Below, piece after piece: positions 25,820 to 33,718 of a DNA stretch of 64,000 bases. The notes under the pieces were generated by a model that saw only the letters and a list, made by a program, of their open reading frames with translations, did not search any database and had not been told where the DNA came from. Numbering within the stretch: position 1 is the first letter of the stretch; every line of letters starts with the position of its first letter. This DNA comes from Pyrinomonadaceae bacterium. GTDB lineage: Bacteria > Acidobacteriota > Blastocatellia > Pyrinomonadales > Pyrinomonadaceae. The stretch is taken from assembly GCA_036277115.1 (NCBI GenBank), contig DASUNM010000024.1, forward strand, positions 248,001 to 312,000. The letters are read 5' to 3'. Position numbers and translations under genes: made by a program.

Positions 25820-26431
25820 CTATGGCGAGGATGGACGAAGTCGATTGAGCAGACTTGCCTTAACCTCGGACCATTCTGTGTCGATGATGCTGAAAAAGAC
25901 TGAGTCGCGGACGCGTCCGCTGGGCAGAATCAGGTGCTTGCGATGAATGCCTTCCTGTTTGGCGCCCAGACGCAGAATCGCCGCGCGCGATTGATCGTTA
26001 AGAACGTCGGTAATCAGTTCAACCCGGACACATTTCCACGTTTCAAATGCGTGCGTGAGCAGCAGCAGCTTGGCTTCCGTATTTACGGGTGTGCGTTGCG
26101 CGCTTTTGGCTAGCCAGGTATAGCCGATGGCCGCTTTTCGATCGTCGGAAGAAATCTCATAGAAGCGGGTCGTGCCCACGACCTGAGTCCCCGACTCTGC
26201 CTTGCGGGCGATGGCAAACGGCAGCTCGAAGCCGAGGGCGAACCCCTTCAGGGCGGCTTCAATATATGCCTTCATGCCGTCGGGTTTCGGAATTATCGTG
26301 ACGTTGCTGTCCCAAAGTTCTCCGTCCGCAGCCGCGCGTGTGAGATCTTCGGCATGCGCCAGCGTCAACGGCTCGAGTCGCACATGCTTGCCTTCCAAAA
26401 CTACTGGCTCAATCTTCAGCGTTGCGGTCAC
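25820..26431 (-). CDS. GNAT family N-acetyltransferase (RimJ/RimL-like)
   Basis: Acetyl-CoA-dependent acyltransferase of the GNAT_3 type. VVLEGKHVRLEPLTLAHAED opens the domain, AIGYTWLAKSAQRTPVNTEA and TDVLNDQSRAAILRLGAKQEG are the beta4/alpha3 acetyl-CoA segment and the usual C-terminal signature, and HRKHLILPSGRVRDSVFFSI closes the fold. GTG at 26431 (MTATLKIEPVVLEGK) is preferred to the frame start at 26473, whose extra 14 residues look non-native; no strong ribosome binding site decides it. Substrate unknown. Confidence 0.88.
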   Translation of the reverse strand: MTATLKIEPVVLEGKHVRLEPLTLAHAEDLTRAAADGELWDSNVTIIPKPDGMKAYIEAALKGFALGFELPFAIARKAESGTQVVGTTRFYEISSDDRKAAIGYTWLAKSAQRTPVNTEAKLLLLTHAFETWKCVRVELITDVLNDQSRAAILRLGAKQEGIHRKHLILPSGRVRDSVFFSIIDTEWSEVKASLLNRLRPSSP

Positions 26432-26473
26432 GTCGTGGTTATAACGGCTGCCGCATTTCGAGGCAAGCGGCAA

Positions 26474-26507
26474 ACAAAAAGCGGCTCCCGGAATCCAGGA
26501 GCCGCTT
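26474..26507 (-). terminator. Intrinsic terminator after the SNase-domain gene
   Basis: On the minus strand a 10-bp perfect stem (26498-26507 with 26479-26488) with a 9-nt loop is followed by TTTTTGTTTG, about 20 nt after the stop codon of the upstream minus-strand gene. Confidence 0.9.
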
Positions 26508-26529
26508 CGCTGGAACTTCGACAGTCAGA

Positions 26530-27702
26530 CTACTTCTGTTGGTCCAATAACTTCAGTGAGTTCAGGAAATCGAATGCCGACTCATCGCCGGTACGACTGA
26601 ACACGCCCAGCGCGAATACCTCGTGCTGATCGCCTACGCGTCGCGAGATAATGCGCGCATAACCGGTCATGAACGCGTCCGCCGATATCGAATATTGTTT
26701 TCCTGAATAGGTGCCAATCTTAATATTTCGGCCGGAACTGTACTTGGCGGTGTAAGGCAGCCGTTCACTCTCAAAGTAGTGGTTGATGCCTTTCACCCAT
26801 TCATCCATCACCGCGTCAGCCACCGTTTTGTCAGGAGCATGCACAAGGCTCGAACCTTTGAGCCACGTGAGCGTGTAGATCGCGCCGTCGTGCATCCCAA
26901 CCACATAGTTAAGGTTCACAATTTTCAGTTCGTCGGTGAGCAGCGGAAACTCGAACGCGTAACTGTTCCAGGGCACACGGATCGAGAATCGCGGAGAATC
27001 GGAGCGGTAGGGTATCCAGGCTCCTGGCTCTGCCTTCGGGTCCAGAAGTCTGATCGTCGGGTTGCCGGCGATGTCGCCCGGCCGTACATCTCCGCGACCG
27101 AAGTGCCTATTGGAAAGCACTCGCGTCGTCGCGGCTTTCCGCGCCTCTTTTTCCTGATGGGCCGTAAAGTTTAACCGCTTGGACTTTCGCGCCACCTCTT
27201 CTTGTTTCGCGATTTCGTTCTTCTTCGCCTGGAGGAAGTCCCAGGGTGCAACCGCGGCCGCATCGCTCCACAGCCCGCGCTTCTCATCGCGGGCAGCTTT
27301 TTCACACGCCGCGTACAACTCGCGGTCAGCGCCGGTCAGGCCGTGAGCTTTGGGATCGTACCAGGCGACGCCGTCACGCAGCATCTGCGATCCGACGTCG
27401 ATTCCATTGATCGAAATCTTCGCTTGAAAATAGCCATCCGAAAGATTCGTGTAATCGAGCTCCACCGCTTTATCCAGCACCAGCATCTTCAGGTGGTCAC
27501 GCGCGGCGTCACTGAACGGCTGTCCGGCTTCGGGCGGCGCAATCCCCTTGAGGCGGATCTTCAAAGCTCGGCTCGTGTTGCTCACGATCATGGTGTTGCC
27601 AGATTGAACTTCAGTGACTTTCACGTGAAGTGTCGTCGCGACGGCGGCAGTCGCAACCAGGATGAACGCGCAGCTGGTGAGCAAAAGGCGAGTGATCTTC
27701 AT
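26530..27702 (-). CDS. Exported SNase/thermonuclease-fold protein with a C-terminal extra domain
   Basis: 390 residues. A signal peptide (LLLTSCAFILVATAAVATT) precedes an SNase-like OB-fold: VKVTEVQSGNTMIVSN, IRLKGIAPPEAGQPFSDAAR (containing the catalytic Arg/Glu region), YFQAKISINGIDVGSQMLRDGVAWY and a terminal helix KAARDEKRGLWSD. The usual Asp-rich calcium site is changed (SGNTM in place of DGDT), so activity is uncertain. After residue 180 comes a basic linker and a beta-rich domain of unknown kind. Its own terminator makes it monocistronic. Confidence 0.85.
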   Translation of the reverse strand: MKITRLLLTSCAFILVATAAVATTLHVKVTEVQSGNTMIVSNTSRALKIRLKGIAPPEAGQPFSDAARDHLKMLVLDKAVELDYTNLSDGYFQAKISINGIDVGSQMLRDGVAWYDPKAHGLTGADRELYAACEKAARDEKRGLWSDAAAVAPWDFLQAKKNEIAKQEEVARKSKRLNFTAHQEKEARKAATTRVLSNRHFGRGDVRPGDIAGNPTIRLLDPKAEPGAWIPYRSDSPRFSIRVPWNSYAFEFPLLTDELKIVNLNYVVGMHDGAIYTLTWLKGSSLVHAPDKTVADAVMDEWVKGINHYFESERLPYTAKYSSGRNIKIGTYSGKQYSISADAFMTGYARIISRRVGDQHEVFALGVFSRTGDESAFDFLNSLKLLDQQK

Positions 27703-27742
27703 TGAATCACCTCCAAGGAGAAAATCCGGGCGGGTGGGTTAG

Positions 27743-28108
27743 TTAGAGAGCGAACTCTGTAGCTAGTTGTAATTCGGCCTTCCGCAATTCATAGCGGGCG
27801 CGGCCAAGATTGCCTTCGGCCTTCATCGCGAGACAGACGAAATATTCACGATTGAAGAGGCGCATCAGGAATGTGACTTTGCCAAGGGCGACTACCATCT
27901 CGTGAAGCTCGCCGAGACCGAGATCGTTCCCCGATTTCATCGCGTTGCGCACCAGGGAAGTGAACTCAGCGGCCGCGACATCAAGGTTCGCGGCGTTACC
28001 TTCTTCCGTGAAAAACTTCTCGACCGACAAACCATCGGCGCCCATGATTAACGCGCCGAGGCTGCCATCGGTCTTTTCCACGATCGTTTGAAGGGCTTCT
28101 TTGAACAT
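27743..28108 (-). CDS. Roadblock/LC7-domain protein (MglB-like)
   Basis: 121 residues, one roadblock fold: LQTIVEKTDGSLGALIMGAD, GLSVEKFF, FTSLVRNAMKSGNDLGLGEL, FLMRLFNREYFVCLAMKAEG, and a final helix. Such proteins regulate small Ras-like GTPases; MglB is the GAP for MglA, which sets type IV pilus polarity in Myxococcus. It lies 130 bp after pilQ on the same strand, so a pilus-related role is plausible. No MglA homologue is in the window. Alternative: one of the many orphan acidobacterial roadblock proteins. Confidence 0.85.
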   Translation of the reverse strand: MFKEALQTIVEKTDGSLGALIMGADGLSVEKFFTEEGNAANLDVAAAEFTSLVRNAMKSGNDLGLGELHEMVVALGKVTFLMRLFNREYFVCLAMKAEGNLGRARYELRKAELQLATEFAL

Positions 28109-28240
28109 CGCGTTTGGCAGTTTAGTGAATCTACTTGAAAAAATTCCGGTGGTCTATGCTTGCGCTTCGACCACCGGCGAAATGGCAGCTTTAAACAGCT
28201 TCAAAGTTCATGGCTGTCTCGCTGGCTACTGGATAACCCA

Positions 28241-30106
28241 CTACTTCTGTTCGCTTGGCCGAGCCGGGCTGTTCGAAAGCGCCGGTCCCGACGGCGGAAT
28301 TCCCGAAGGGTTCGCCGCGGGAGGCTTTGGTTGCTGCAACTCGGTCGGCGTCGGGGTGTTCGTACCCGGATTGCCAAGCGGCACAGGCTGCGGCACGGTT
28401 GTCGTGCGCGGACCACGGTCTTGCGTCGGGGTGTTCGTCGTCGGACGACCAAAGTAGTCAGGCCGATAAATCTTCGGAGTGATGAAGAAGAGAATCTCGA
28501 GCGAGCTCTTGATCACGGCCTTGCGCTTGAAGAGGTTGCCGAGAATCGGAATAGAAGCCGCGCCCGGAGTGCGGTGTCGGCTGGTGCTGTCGATGTCGGC
28601 GAGCACGCCACCCATGACGGTGGTGCCGCCGTCGGGCACGAGCACTTCGGACTGCATGCGCTGGGTGTCGATACCCGGAACACCGCCCACCGCAATCGCC
28701 GGGTTGAGCGTGTTGTTTTCAATGGTGACGCGCAACACAACTGTGCCGGCATCGGTAATTTGCGGAGTGATTGACAGACGCAACGGCACCGATACGAAGG
28801 TGGTCGTCACGGTCGTGCCGCCGCCAGTCGCCTGTGTCGTCTGCACCGGAATTTGGGTGCCGCTTTCGATCTGCGCCGGACGGTTGTTCAGAGCAGTCAC
28901 GCGCGGCGTTGCGACAGTTTTAGCCTCACCGCGGTTTTCGGCGGCGCTAATCAAAAGACCAATTTGGGCTGTCCCGAACATGCCGGTGGTCAAGCCAATC
29001 ACCGTGTTCGGGCTGGCGCCACCAAGGTTTCCGTTCGGCTGGAAGGGACCGAGGAATCTCGATGTTGCATCGCGAATCGGATCCTGCACGCGGGGCGCGA
29101 CGCCGTCCTGCTGGCCAGAGTTACCGCCGCCCAGGCTGGGCTGGGGCAGGGTGCTGAACGAGCCAACTGCGCCGCTGAGCGGATTGGCGACCGTCAACGA
29201 CATTTGCGCGCCGAGGTCACGGCTGAAGTTGCGCTGCGCAATGACCACACGCGTTTCAATTTCAACCTGCGGTTCCGGCTGGTCGAGAATCGCGACGAGC
29301 TGGCGCACGGCTTCAATATTTTCTTTAACGTCCGTAATGATCAGAGTATTGCTGCGGCCGTCGACTTCGACTGCGCCACGACGGGAGAGACGGCGTTTGA
29401 TGATCGGCAGTAAGCCTTGATCGCCGCTGCCGCCGGTCGAGTCGCCGCCCTGGCCGCCACTGAAACTCATACTCGTGGTGCCACCGGCGTAGGCCGCGGT
29501 CGAACCGGCTGCCTGGGCCAACGTGCCCGAGGCGCGCGCATAGTTCAAACGCACGAATTCTGTGACCAGAGGCGAATTGTCGAGCCGCGCGTCACTGATG
29601 ATCTTCTGAACTTCGGCTTCCTTCGCGAGTATGTCGGAGGTCGCCACGCGCAGGATGTTGCCATTAACTTCGACACCAAGGCGGTTCGCTCGCAGCAAAG
29701 CATCGAGCGCGAAGTTCCACGGCACGTCTTGCACGTTCACCGTCACGGGCACGGCGCCGACTGAGCTGTCGATGACAAAGTTGATGCCATACTGCTCAGT
29801 GATGTAGTTCAGGATGTCGCGAATGTCCGCGTTGACGACGTTCAGATTGATCGGCTCGCCCAGGAAGCCCGGAGAACCGTAGCGCTTTCCTTCTTCGGAC
29901 TGCCTCGTCTGATTCTGCGCCGCAGGAGAATCTGCGGGCGGCGTCGGCTGCGGCTCGGGACTGAAATTAGTCCGCGCGACCGCAGCGGTTTCGCTTTTGA
30001 TAGCGATCGATTTGCCGGCCACGACGAACGTGTTACCCGACATTCCAACGATGCACGCGATGGCGCATGCTTTCGCGACTTTAAGTTTCAGAGACTGCTT
30101 AGGCAT
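28241..30106 (-). CDS. pilQ: Type IV pilus secretin
   Basis: Outer-membrane channel for the pilus, 621 residues from the ATG at 30106, which is preceded by GAGGAGG at ideal spacing; the longer frame (to 30148) is not used. Signal region, Pro/Gln-rich linker, an STN-like domain (VNADIRDILNYITEQYGINF), a Gly/Ser-rich insertion (GGQGGDSTGGSGDQG), an N1-type domain (SNTLIITDVKENIEAVRQLV) and the secretin core (ATPRVTALNNRPAQIESGTQ, VLVPDGGTTVMGGVL, IPILGNLFKRK, EILFFITPKI). The C-terminal 75 residues are Pro/Thr-rich and disordered. Last gene of pilMNOPQ. Confidence 0.95.
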   Translation of the reverse strand: MPKQSLKLKVAKACAIACIVGMSGNTFVVAGKSIAIKSETAAVARTNFSPEPQPTPPADSPAAQNQTRQSEEGKRYGSPGFLGEPINLNVVNADIRDILNYITEQYGINFVIDSSVGAVPVTVNVQDVPWNFALDALLRANRLGVEVNGNILRVATSDILAKEAEVQKIISDARLDNSPLVTEFVRLNYARASGTLAQAAGSTAAYAGGTTSMSFSGGQGGDSTGGSGDQGLLPIIKRRLSRRGAVEVDGRSNTLIITDVKENIEAVRQLVAILDQPEPQVEIETRVVIAQRNFSRDLGAQMSLTVANPLSGAVGSFSTLPQPSLGGGNSGQQDGVAPRVQDPIRDATSRFLGPFQPNGNLGGASPNTVIGLTTGMFGTAQIGLLISAAENRGEAKTVATPRVTALNNRPAQIESGTQIPVQTTQATGGGTTVTTTFVSVPLRLSITPQITDAGTVVLRVTIENNTLNPAIAVGGVPGIDTQRMQSEVLVPDGGTTVMGGVLADIDSTSRHRTPGAASIPILGNLFKRKAVIKSSLEILFFITPKIYRPDYFGRPTTNTPTQDRGPRTTTVPQPVPLGNPGTNTPTPTELQQPKPPAANPSGIPPSGPALSNSPARPSEQK

Positions 30107-30291
30107 TATTCCCTCCTCAGGGATTCGACTTCGCTTGCCGCTACACATTGGTTCGAAATGCCTGTACGAACATCCGAACGCGCCGCACTAAAGCGGTAGC
30201 TCAGTCATTTAGTTGTCAATATCGAACCATTGGCCAGGACGGCTTAATCATTCGACGGATTACGACAGTCGGGGTGACTGCCGGAACTCTG

Positions 30292-30921
30292 TTACTGCTT
30301 TTCCGGCGCGGCGGACTTGGGTGCCTCGGTCTTGGGGGCCTCGGCTGCCGGTGCGTTGGCGGGAGCTGCTTTAGCGGTCATGTCTTCGACCGGACTCGGC
30401 TTGCGCAGCTGTTTTACTTCGGTGCTCTTTTCACGACGACCATCGAGCCAAACGACTTCTCGTCGAAAGGTGAGGCTGCCTTCTTCAATCGCGACCAGCT
30501 GGCCGTCAAAGAAGGCCTCGCCGGGATAGATTACGTAGGAGAGTTTGATGGGAGTGGCTTCGATCATCGCCGCCCAACCGCGCGGCGTGCGAAAGATTCC
30601 GGTAACTTGCATCTCGCTGATAAGCAGCGCCGTCGTCGGCTTTGGCGGCGGCACATGCGCGGTCGCGGCAGCCAATTTCTGCGCGCGATAACGCTCGATG
30701 CGAACTTGAATCGGCGGCGCCTCGAGTTTCGTCGCGGCCTTAACCAGCTTCACCGGGGGCTCGTATCGCTTAAAGGGATCGCGGCCGCCCTTCCTTGCCT
30801 GTTTCACAGGCGCTTCAGGTTTAGCAGCTTCCTGTGCGCTGACCAGCACGGCCGAAGCAGTGATTGTCGTGGCCGCGATGACGAGGGCTACACTCAGTCT
30901 GATTATGCGTTCGTAGTTCAT
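30292..30921 (-). CDS. pilP: Pilus assembly lipoprotein-type protein PilP
   Basis: 209 residues. Signal/hydrophobic N-terminus (LSVALVIAATTITASAVLVSA), then the PilP signature GGRDPFKRYEPP, and a small beta-rich domain (LLISEMQVTGIFRTPRGWAA, YVIYPGEAFFDGQLVAIEEG). The C-terminus is an Ala/Pro/Glu/Lys-rich tail. No clear lipobox Cys is present, unlike proteobacterial PilP. It links the PilNO inner-membrane complex to the PilQ secretin. About 30 nt after pilO in the operon; the gap to pilQ is 185 bp and may hold an internal promoter. Confidence 0.88.
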   Translation of the reverse strand: MNYERIIRLSVALVIAATTITASAVLVSAQEAAKPEAPVKQARKGGRDPFKRYEPPVKLVKAATKLEAPPIQVRIERYRAQKLAAATAHVPPPKPTTALLISEMQVTGIFRTPRGWAAMIEATPIKLSYVIYPGEAFFDGQLVAIEEGSLTFRREVVWLDGRREKSTEVKQLRKPSPVEDMTAKAAPANAPAAEAPKTEAPKSAAPEKQ

Positions 30922-30951
30922 TTCTGTTGTTCCTAATCAGTTGAACTGTGG

Positions 30952-31584
30952 TTATTTTCCGGGGGCCGGCGGCGCGGGCTGCGTGCCTTTCGGCGGTGGC
31001 GGCGGCGCCTGCTTTTGAAGTTTCTCGCTCGAGACATAGTAGGCAGTCAGATCAAAGCGGGCTTCAACTGTCTTGTTAGCCATCTGCTTGTCTACCTGCT
31101 TAATTTCGAAATTGGTGATCGAGACGATGCGTTGATACTTCGCCATCTGATCAAAGAACTGGCGCAAGCCAGAGAACGAGCTCTGCACGGCCACGTCGAT
31201 CTTCTTGCCGCTGTAGAAATCCTGCTGCACATCTTCTTTCGGCGTGAACTTGCGAACTTGCAGGCTCGAGGATTTCGCGCGGTCCTGAATGCCCTGCAGC
31301 ACGTTCGTTAGCTCGCGCTGTTCCGGCAATAACGCCCGCAACTCATCCAGCTCCTGCTGCTTGTTCTTGTACTGAGTGCGGAACTCGCTCAAGCGCTGCG
31401 AAGCAATCTGCGCTTCGACGTTCTGCTTCTTCAGCACTTCAATTTTTCCGGTCAGTTCTTTCGTTTCCTGGCGCTTGCCGCGGGTCATGAAGTACCAGAA
31501 TCCGGCGTAGAGACCGATCGCAAGCGCGACGAAAATGCCGAGTCTGGCGTACCAGGGAATGTTGTTTATGCTTCCGATTTTCAT
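30952..31584 (-). CDS. pilO: Pilus assembly inner-membrane protein PilO
   Basis: 210 residues. One membrane helix (YARLGIFVALAIGLYAGFWYF), a long coiled coil (about 45-100: LKKQNVEAQIASQRLSEFRT) and the PilO ferredoxin-like domain (SFSGLRQFFDQMAKYQRIVS, ITNFEIKQVDKQ). The end is Pro-rich. Forms a heterodimer with PilN in the alignment complex. It lies 21 nt after pilN. Confidence 0.92.
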   Translation of the reverse strand: MKIGSINNIPWYARLGIFVALAIGLYAGFWYFMTRGKRQETKELTGKIEVLKKQNVEAQIASQRLSEFRTQYKNKQQELDELRALLPEQRELTNVLQGIQDRAKSSSLQVRKFTPKEDVQQDFYSGKKIDVAVQSSFSGLRQFFDQMAKYQRIVSITNFEIKQVDKQMANKTVEARFDLTAYYVSSEKLQKQAPPPPPKGTQPAPPAPGK

Positions 31585-31605
31585 GTTTGGTTCCTCGGCA
31601 GTGCG

Positions 31606-32307
31606 TTACTTCTTGGCGACTTGGCCGTTGGCGTTGGGCGCAGGGGTAGAACTCTGCTCTTTCTTATTGTTGCTGCCGTAGGTGGCCTTAATCGTGAAAG
31701 CCACGACTTCGGGCGCCGGCAACGTGGCATCGGCCGCTGCCGCCGATGTGGTGGAAGAACTGCTACCTTCATTCTTCACGGTCAGGGCCTCCCGGACTGT
31801 TTCAATGTTCAGGTTGCTGAACAGGCCGGACGAGAATTCCATGCTTTGACCAAAGCGCGTCACCGCGGCTTCGTTCGGAGACAAACCCTTGATGACGATC
31901 TCGTTCTCTTTTTGTTCGACGCTCTTTAGATAGAGCCCGGGAACGCCGTCAAAGCGGAGTTTGATTTCTTCGAGCACGGTGCTGGGACCTTGCTGCGAGG
32001 CGCGCAGTGTCTGAATCGCCTGCACGCGAAGATTGATGTCGGCGATTTTCTTTTCGAGTTCGCCTTGCTCTTTCTTCACCGCGTTCATCTGGTTGTTGAT
32101 GCGAGTCTGACGATCGAGCTCCTGCACCGCGTCCTGATGCTTGCGGTTCGTGCTCACATAGTCATAGCCGACACCTAGTATCAGCAACGCCATCACGGTT
32201 AATGCCACCAGAAACGTCTGTGTGCGCGCGTTCGATACCTTGTCTTCGACAAAGGCTACGCCCACGGAACGATCTGTAATCGAATCTAAAAGGTTAACTT
32301 TGATCAC
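31606..32307 (-). CDS. pilN: Pilus assembly inner-membrane protein PilN
   Basis: 233 residues. MIKVNLLDSITDRS is the N-terminal PilN motif that binds PilM. A membrane helix (FLVALTVMALLILGVGYDYV) and coiled coil (NQMNAVKKEQGELEKKIADI) follow, then a ferredoxin-like domain (VPGLYLKSVEQKENEIVIKG). Overlaps the pilM stop by 4 nt (ATGA), consistent with coupled synthesis of the PilM-PilN pair. Confidence 0.93.
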   Translation of the reverse strand: MIKVNLLDSITDRSVGVAFVEDKVSNARTQTFLVALTVMALLILGVGYDYVSTNRKHQDAVQELDRQTRINNQMNAVKKEQGELEKKIADINLRVQAIQTLRASQQGPSTVLEEIKLRFDGVPGLYLKSVEQKENEIVIKGLSPNEAAVTRFGQSMEFSSGLFSNLNIETVREALTVKNEGSSSSTTSAAAADATLPAPEVVAFTIKATYGSNNKKEQSSTPAPNANGQVAKK

Positions 32308-33365
32308 CGCGCGTCAACTCCTCTCAGCGCCAGGCCGACTGCAATGGCCATTTCCGGAACAATCTCGCGCATGTAGTCGGGATCGAAACCGCGAGCATCA
32401 ACTTTAATTTTGCGGAACGGGTCGAACATCTCGACGGAGACTTCAAACCGTCGCGCGAGAAACTCCGCCAGGCCGGTCAGCTTCGAACCGCCGCCCGAAA
32501 CAAGAATCTTCTGAACCGCCGACTCGCCGTCTTCGACCGTCGCGCGATAAAAGTCCATTGTCTTCTGAATTTCGAGGGCCAGAATGTCCGAGACCGTGTC
32601 CATGATTGGGCCAACGTCGCGGACTTCAGAGCCTTCAGGTAAAGGCATACCCCGCTTCACGCTTTCAGCTTGATCGAACGTGAGGCCCAATTCTTTCTGG
32701 AGCAGGGAAGTGTACTGATTACCCCCGAACGTCGCGTCACGGGTAAATACCGAGCGAGCGCCACTCAGAATGTTGATATTGGTCGTCGAAGCGCCAATGT
32801 TCAGCAACGCTACTACCTGTCCCGGCTGCGGGTCGTAATTTAGTTCGTAGCAATTCTGAAGCGCGAACGCATCGACATCGATAACCGTCGGCTGCTTGCC
32901 GGCGAGTTGAATCGTTTGCTTCAAGTTCGCCACCTTGTCGCGTTTGCACGCGGCCATCAGCACGTGAATCGCATCGCCTGATCGATCCATGACGTGATAG
33001 TCAAGATTGACGTCCGAAATATCGAAGGGAATATGTTCTTCGGCATGCCACGCGAACGATTCCTGAAGTTCGCCATCGCTCATCTGCGGCAGCACAATAT
33101 TCTTCACGATGACTGAGTGACCGTTGACGCCCGCCGCAACCTGCGTGGTCTTGATCTTGTGCTCGTTGAAGATGCTGCTGATGGCGTTCGAGACGGCGTT
33201 CAACTCCATGATTTGTCCGTCGACGACTGAGTCGGACTCCAGCGCCTCGAAACCCAGGCTCAACAGTTGGAGGTCGTTTCCTCTACCTTGCAGCTCAACG
33301 GCTTTCACCGAGCTTGAGCCGATGTCAACGCCCACCATGCTTTTCTTTCCACGTTTGAACATCAT
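32304..33365 (-). CDS. pilM: Type IV pilus actin-like ATPase PilM
   Basis: 353 residues, the family's normal size, from the ATG at 33365 with AAGGAGT 7 nt upstream. The frame continues to 33626, but the extra 87 residues are not conserved-looking. FtsA/actin-like fold: MVGVDIGSSSVKAVELQG (phosphate 1), VKNIVLPQMSDGELQESFAW, ALLNIGASTTNINIL (phosphate 2), LVSGGGSKLTGLAEFLARRF (adenosine). Cytoplasmic; docks the PilNO complex. First gene of the operon. Confidence 0.95.
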   Translation of the reverse strand: MMFKRGKKSMVGVDIGSSSVKAVELQGRGNDLQLLSLGFEALESDSVVDGQIMELNAVSNAISSIFNEHKIKTTQVAAGVNGHSVIVKNIVLPQMSDGELQESFAWHAEEHIPFDISDVNLDYHVMDRSGDAIHVLMAACKRDKVANLKQTIQLAGKQPTVIDVDAFALQNCYELNYDPQPGQVVALLNIGASTTNINILSGARSVFTRDATFGGNQYTSLLQKELGLTFDQAESVKRGMPLPEGSEVRDVGPIMDTVSDILALEIQKTMDFYRATVEDGESAVQKILVSGGGSKLTGLAEFLARRFEVSVEMFDPFRKIKVDARGFDPDYMREIVPEMAIAVGLALRGVDAR

Positions 33366-33718
33366 GCGTGACTCCTTACGAGTTTGACTGTCAAAAGGCG
33401 TTGACGCCGCAAGCGGAGGCGTGCGCGACGGGCGCGCGACAAGCGTGCGCGCACTAATCGGATTCGGCAGGAATAGCTTGCTTTCTTCATTGGTTGTTTC
33501 GGCAAATACTTTGTTTTTTTGAGGCTTCGCTGTGCGAAGGCGGGGCGCTCGGTTTGGCGGGTGTTCCCGCGAGAGTTGGCGGAGGTGAAAGATCAGAGCA
33601 ACACAGTCGAAAGACTCGGCGCTCAACCGCCATAGGGAGACTACAATACGGGTCGAAACATTGTCAACAGCATTTTGCCATGTTTAACCATTCATAATAT
33701 AACGGGGCTCCGGGCAGG
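33366..33718. other. 353-bp divergent intergenic region upstream of pilM
   Basis: Between the divergent pilM and DUF3352-like genes. It should hold the pil operon promoter and that of the rightward gene. An AT-rich block (33684-33702, ATTCATAATATAACG) is a candidate -10 area for the rightward gene, but no convincing -35 at normal spacing was found. It also contains short G-rich direct repeats of GGCGG type. No gene was seen here. Confidence 0.4.

Noticed and set aside
30193..30204. tRNA-like start GCGGTAGCTCAG upstream of pilQ
   Set aside because: No anticodon arm, T-loop or acceptor partner follows.
33366..33626. 87-residue N-terminal extension of PilM
   Set aside because: AAGGAGT and ATG at 33365 give the standard PilM length and opening.
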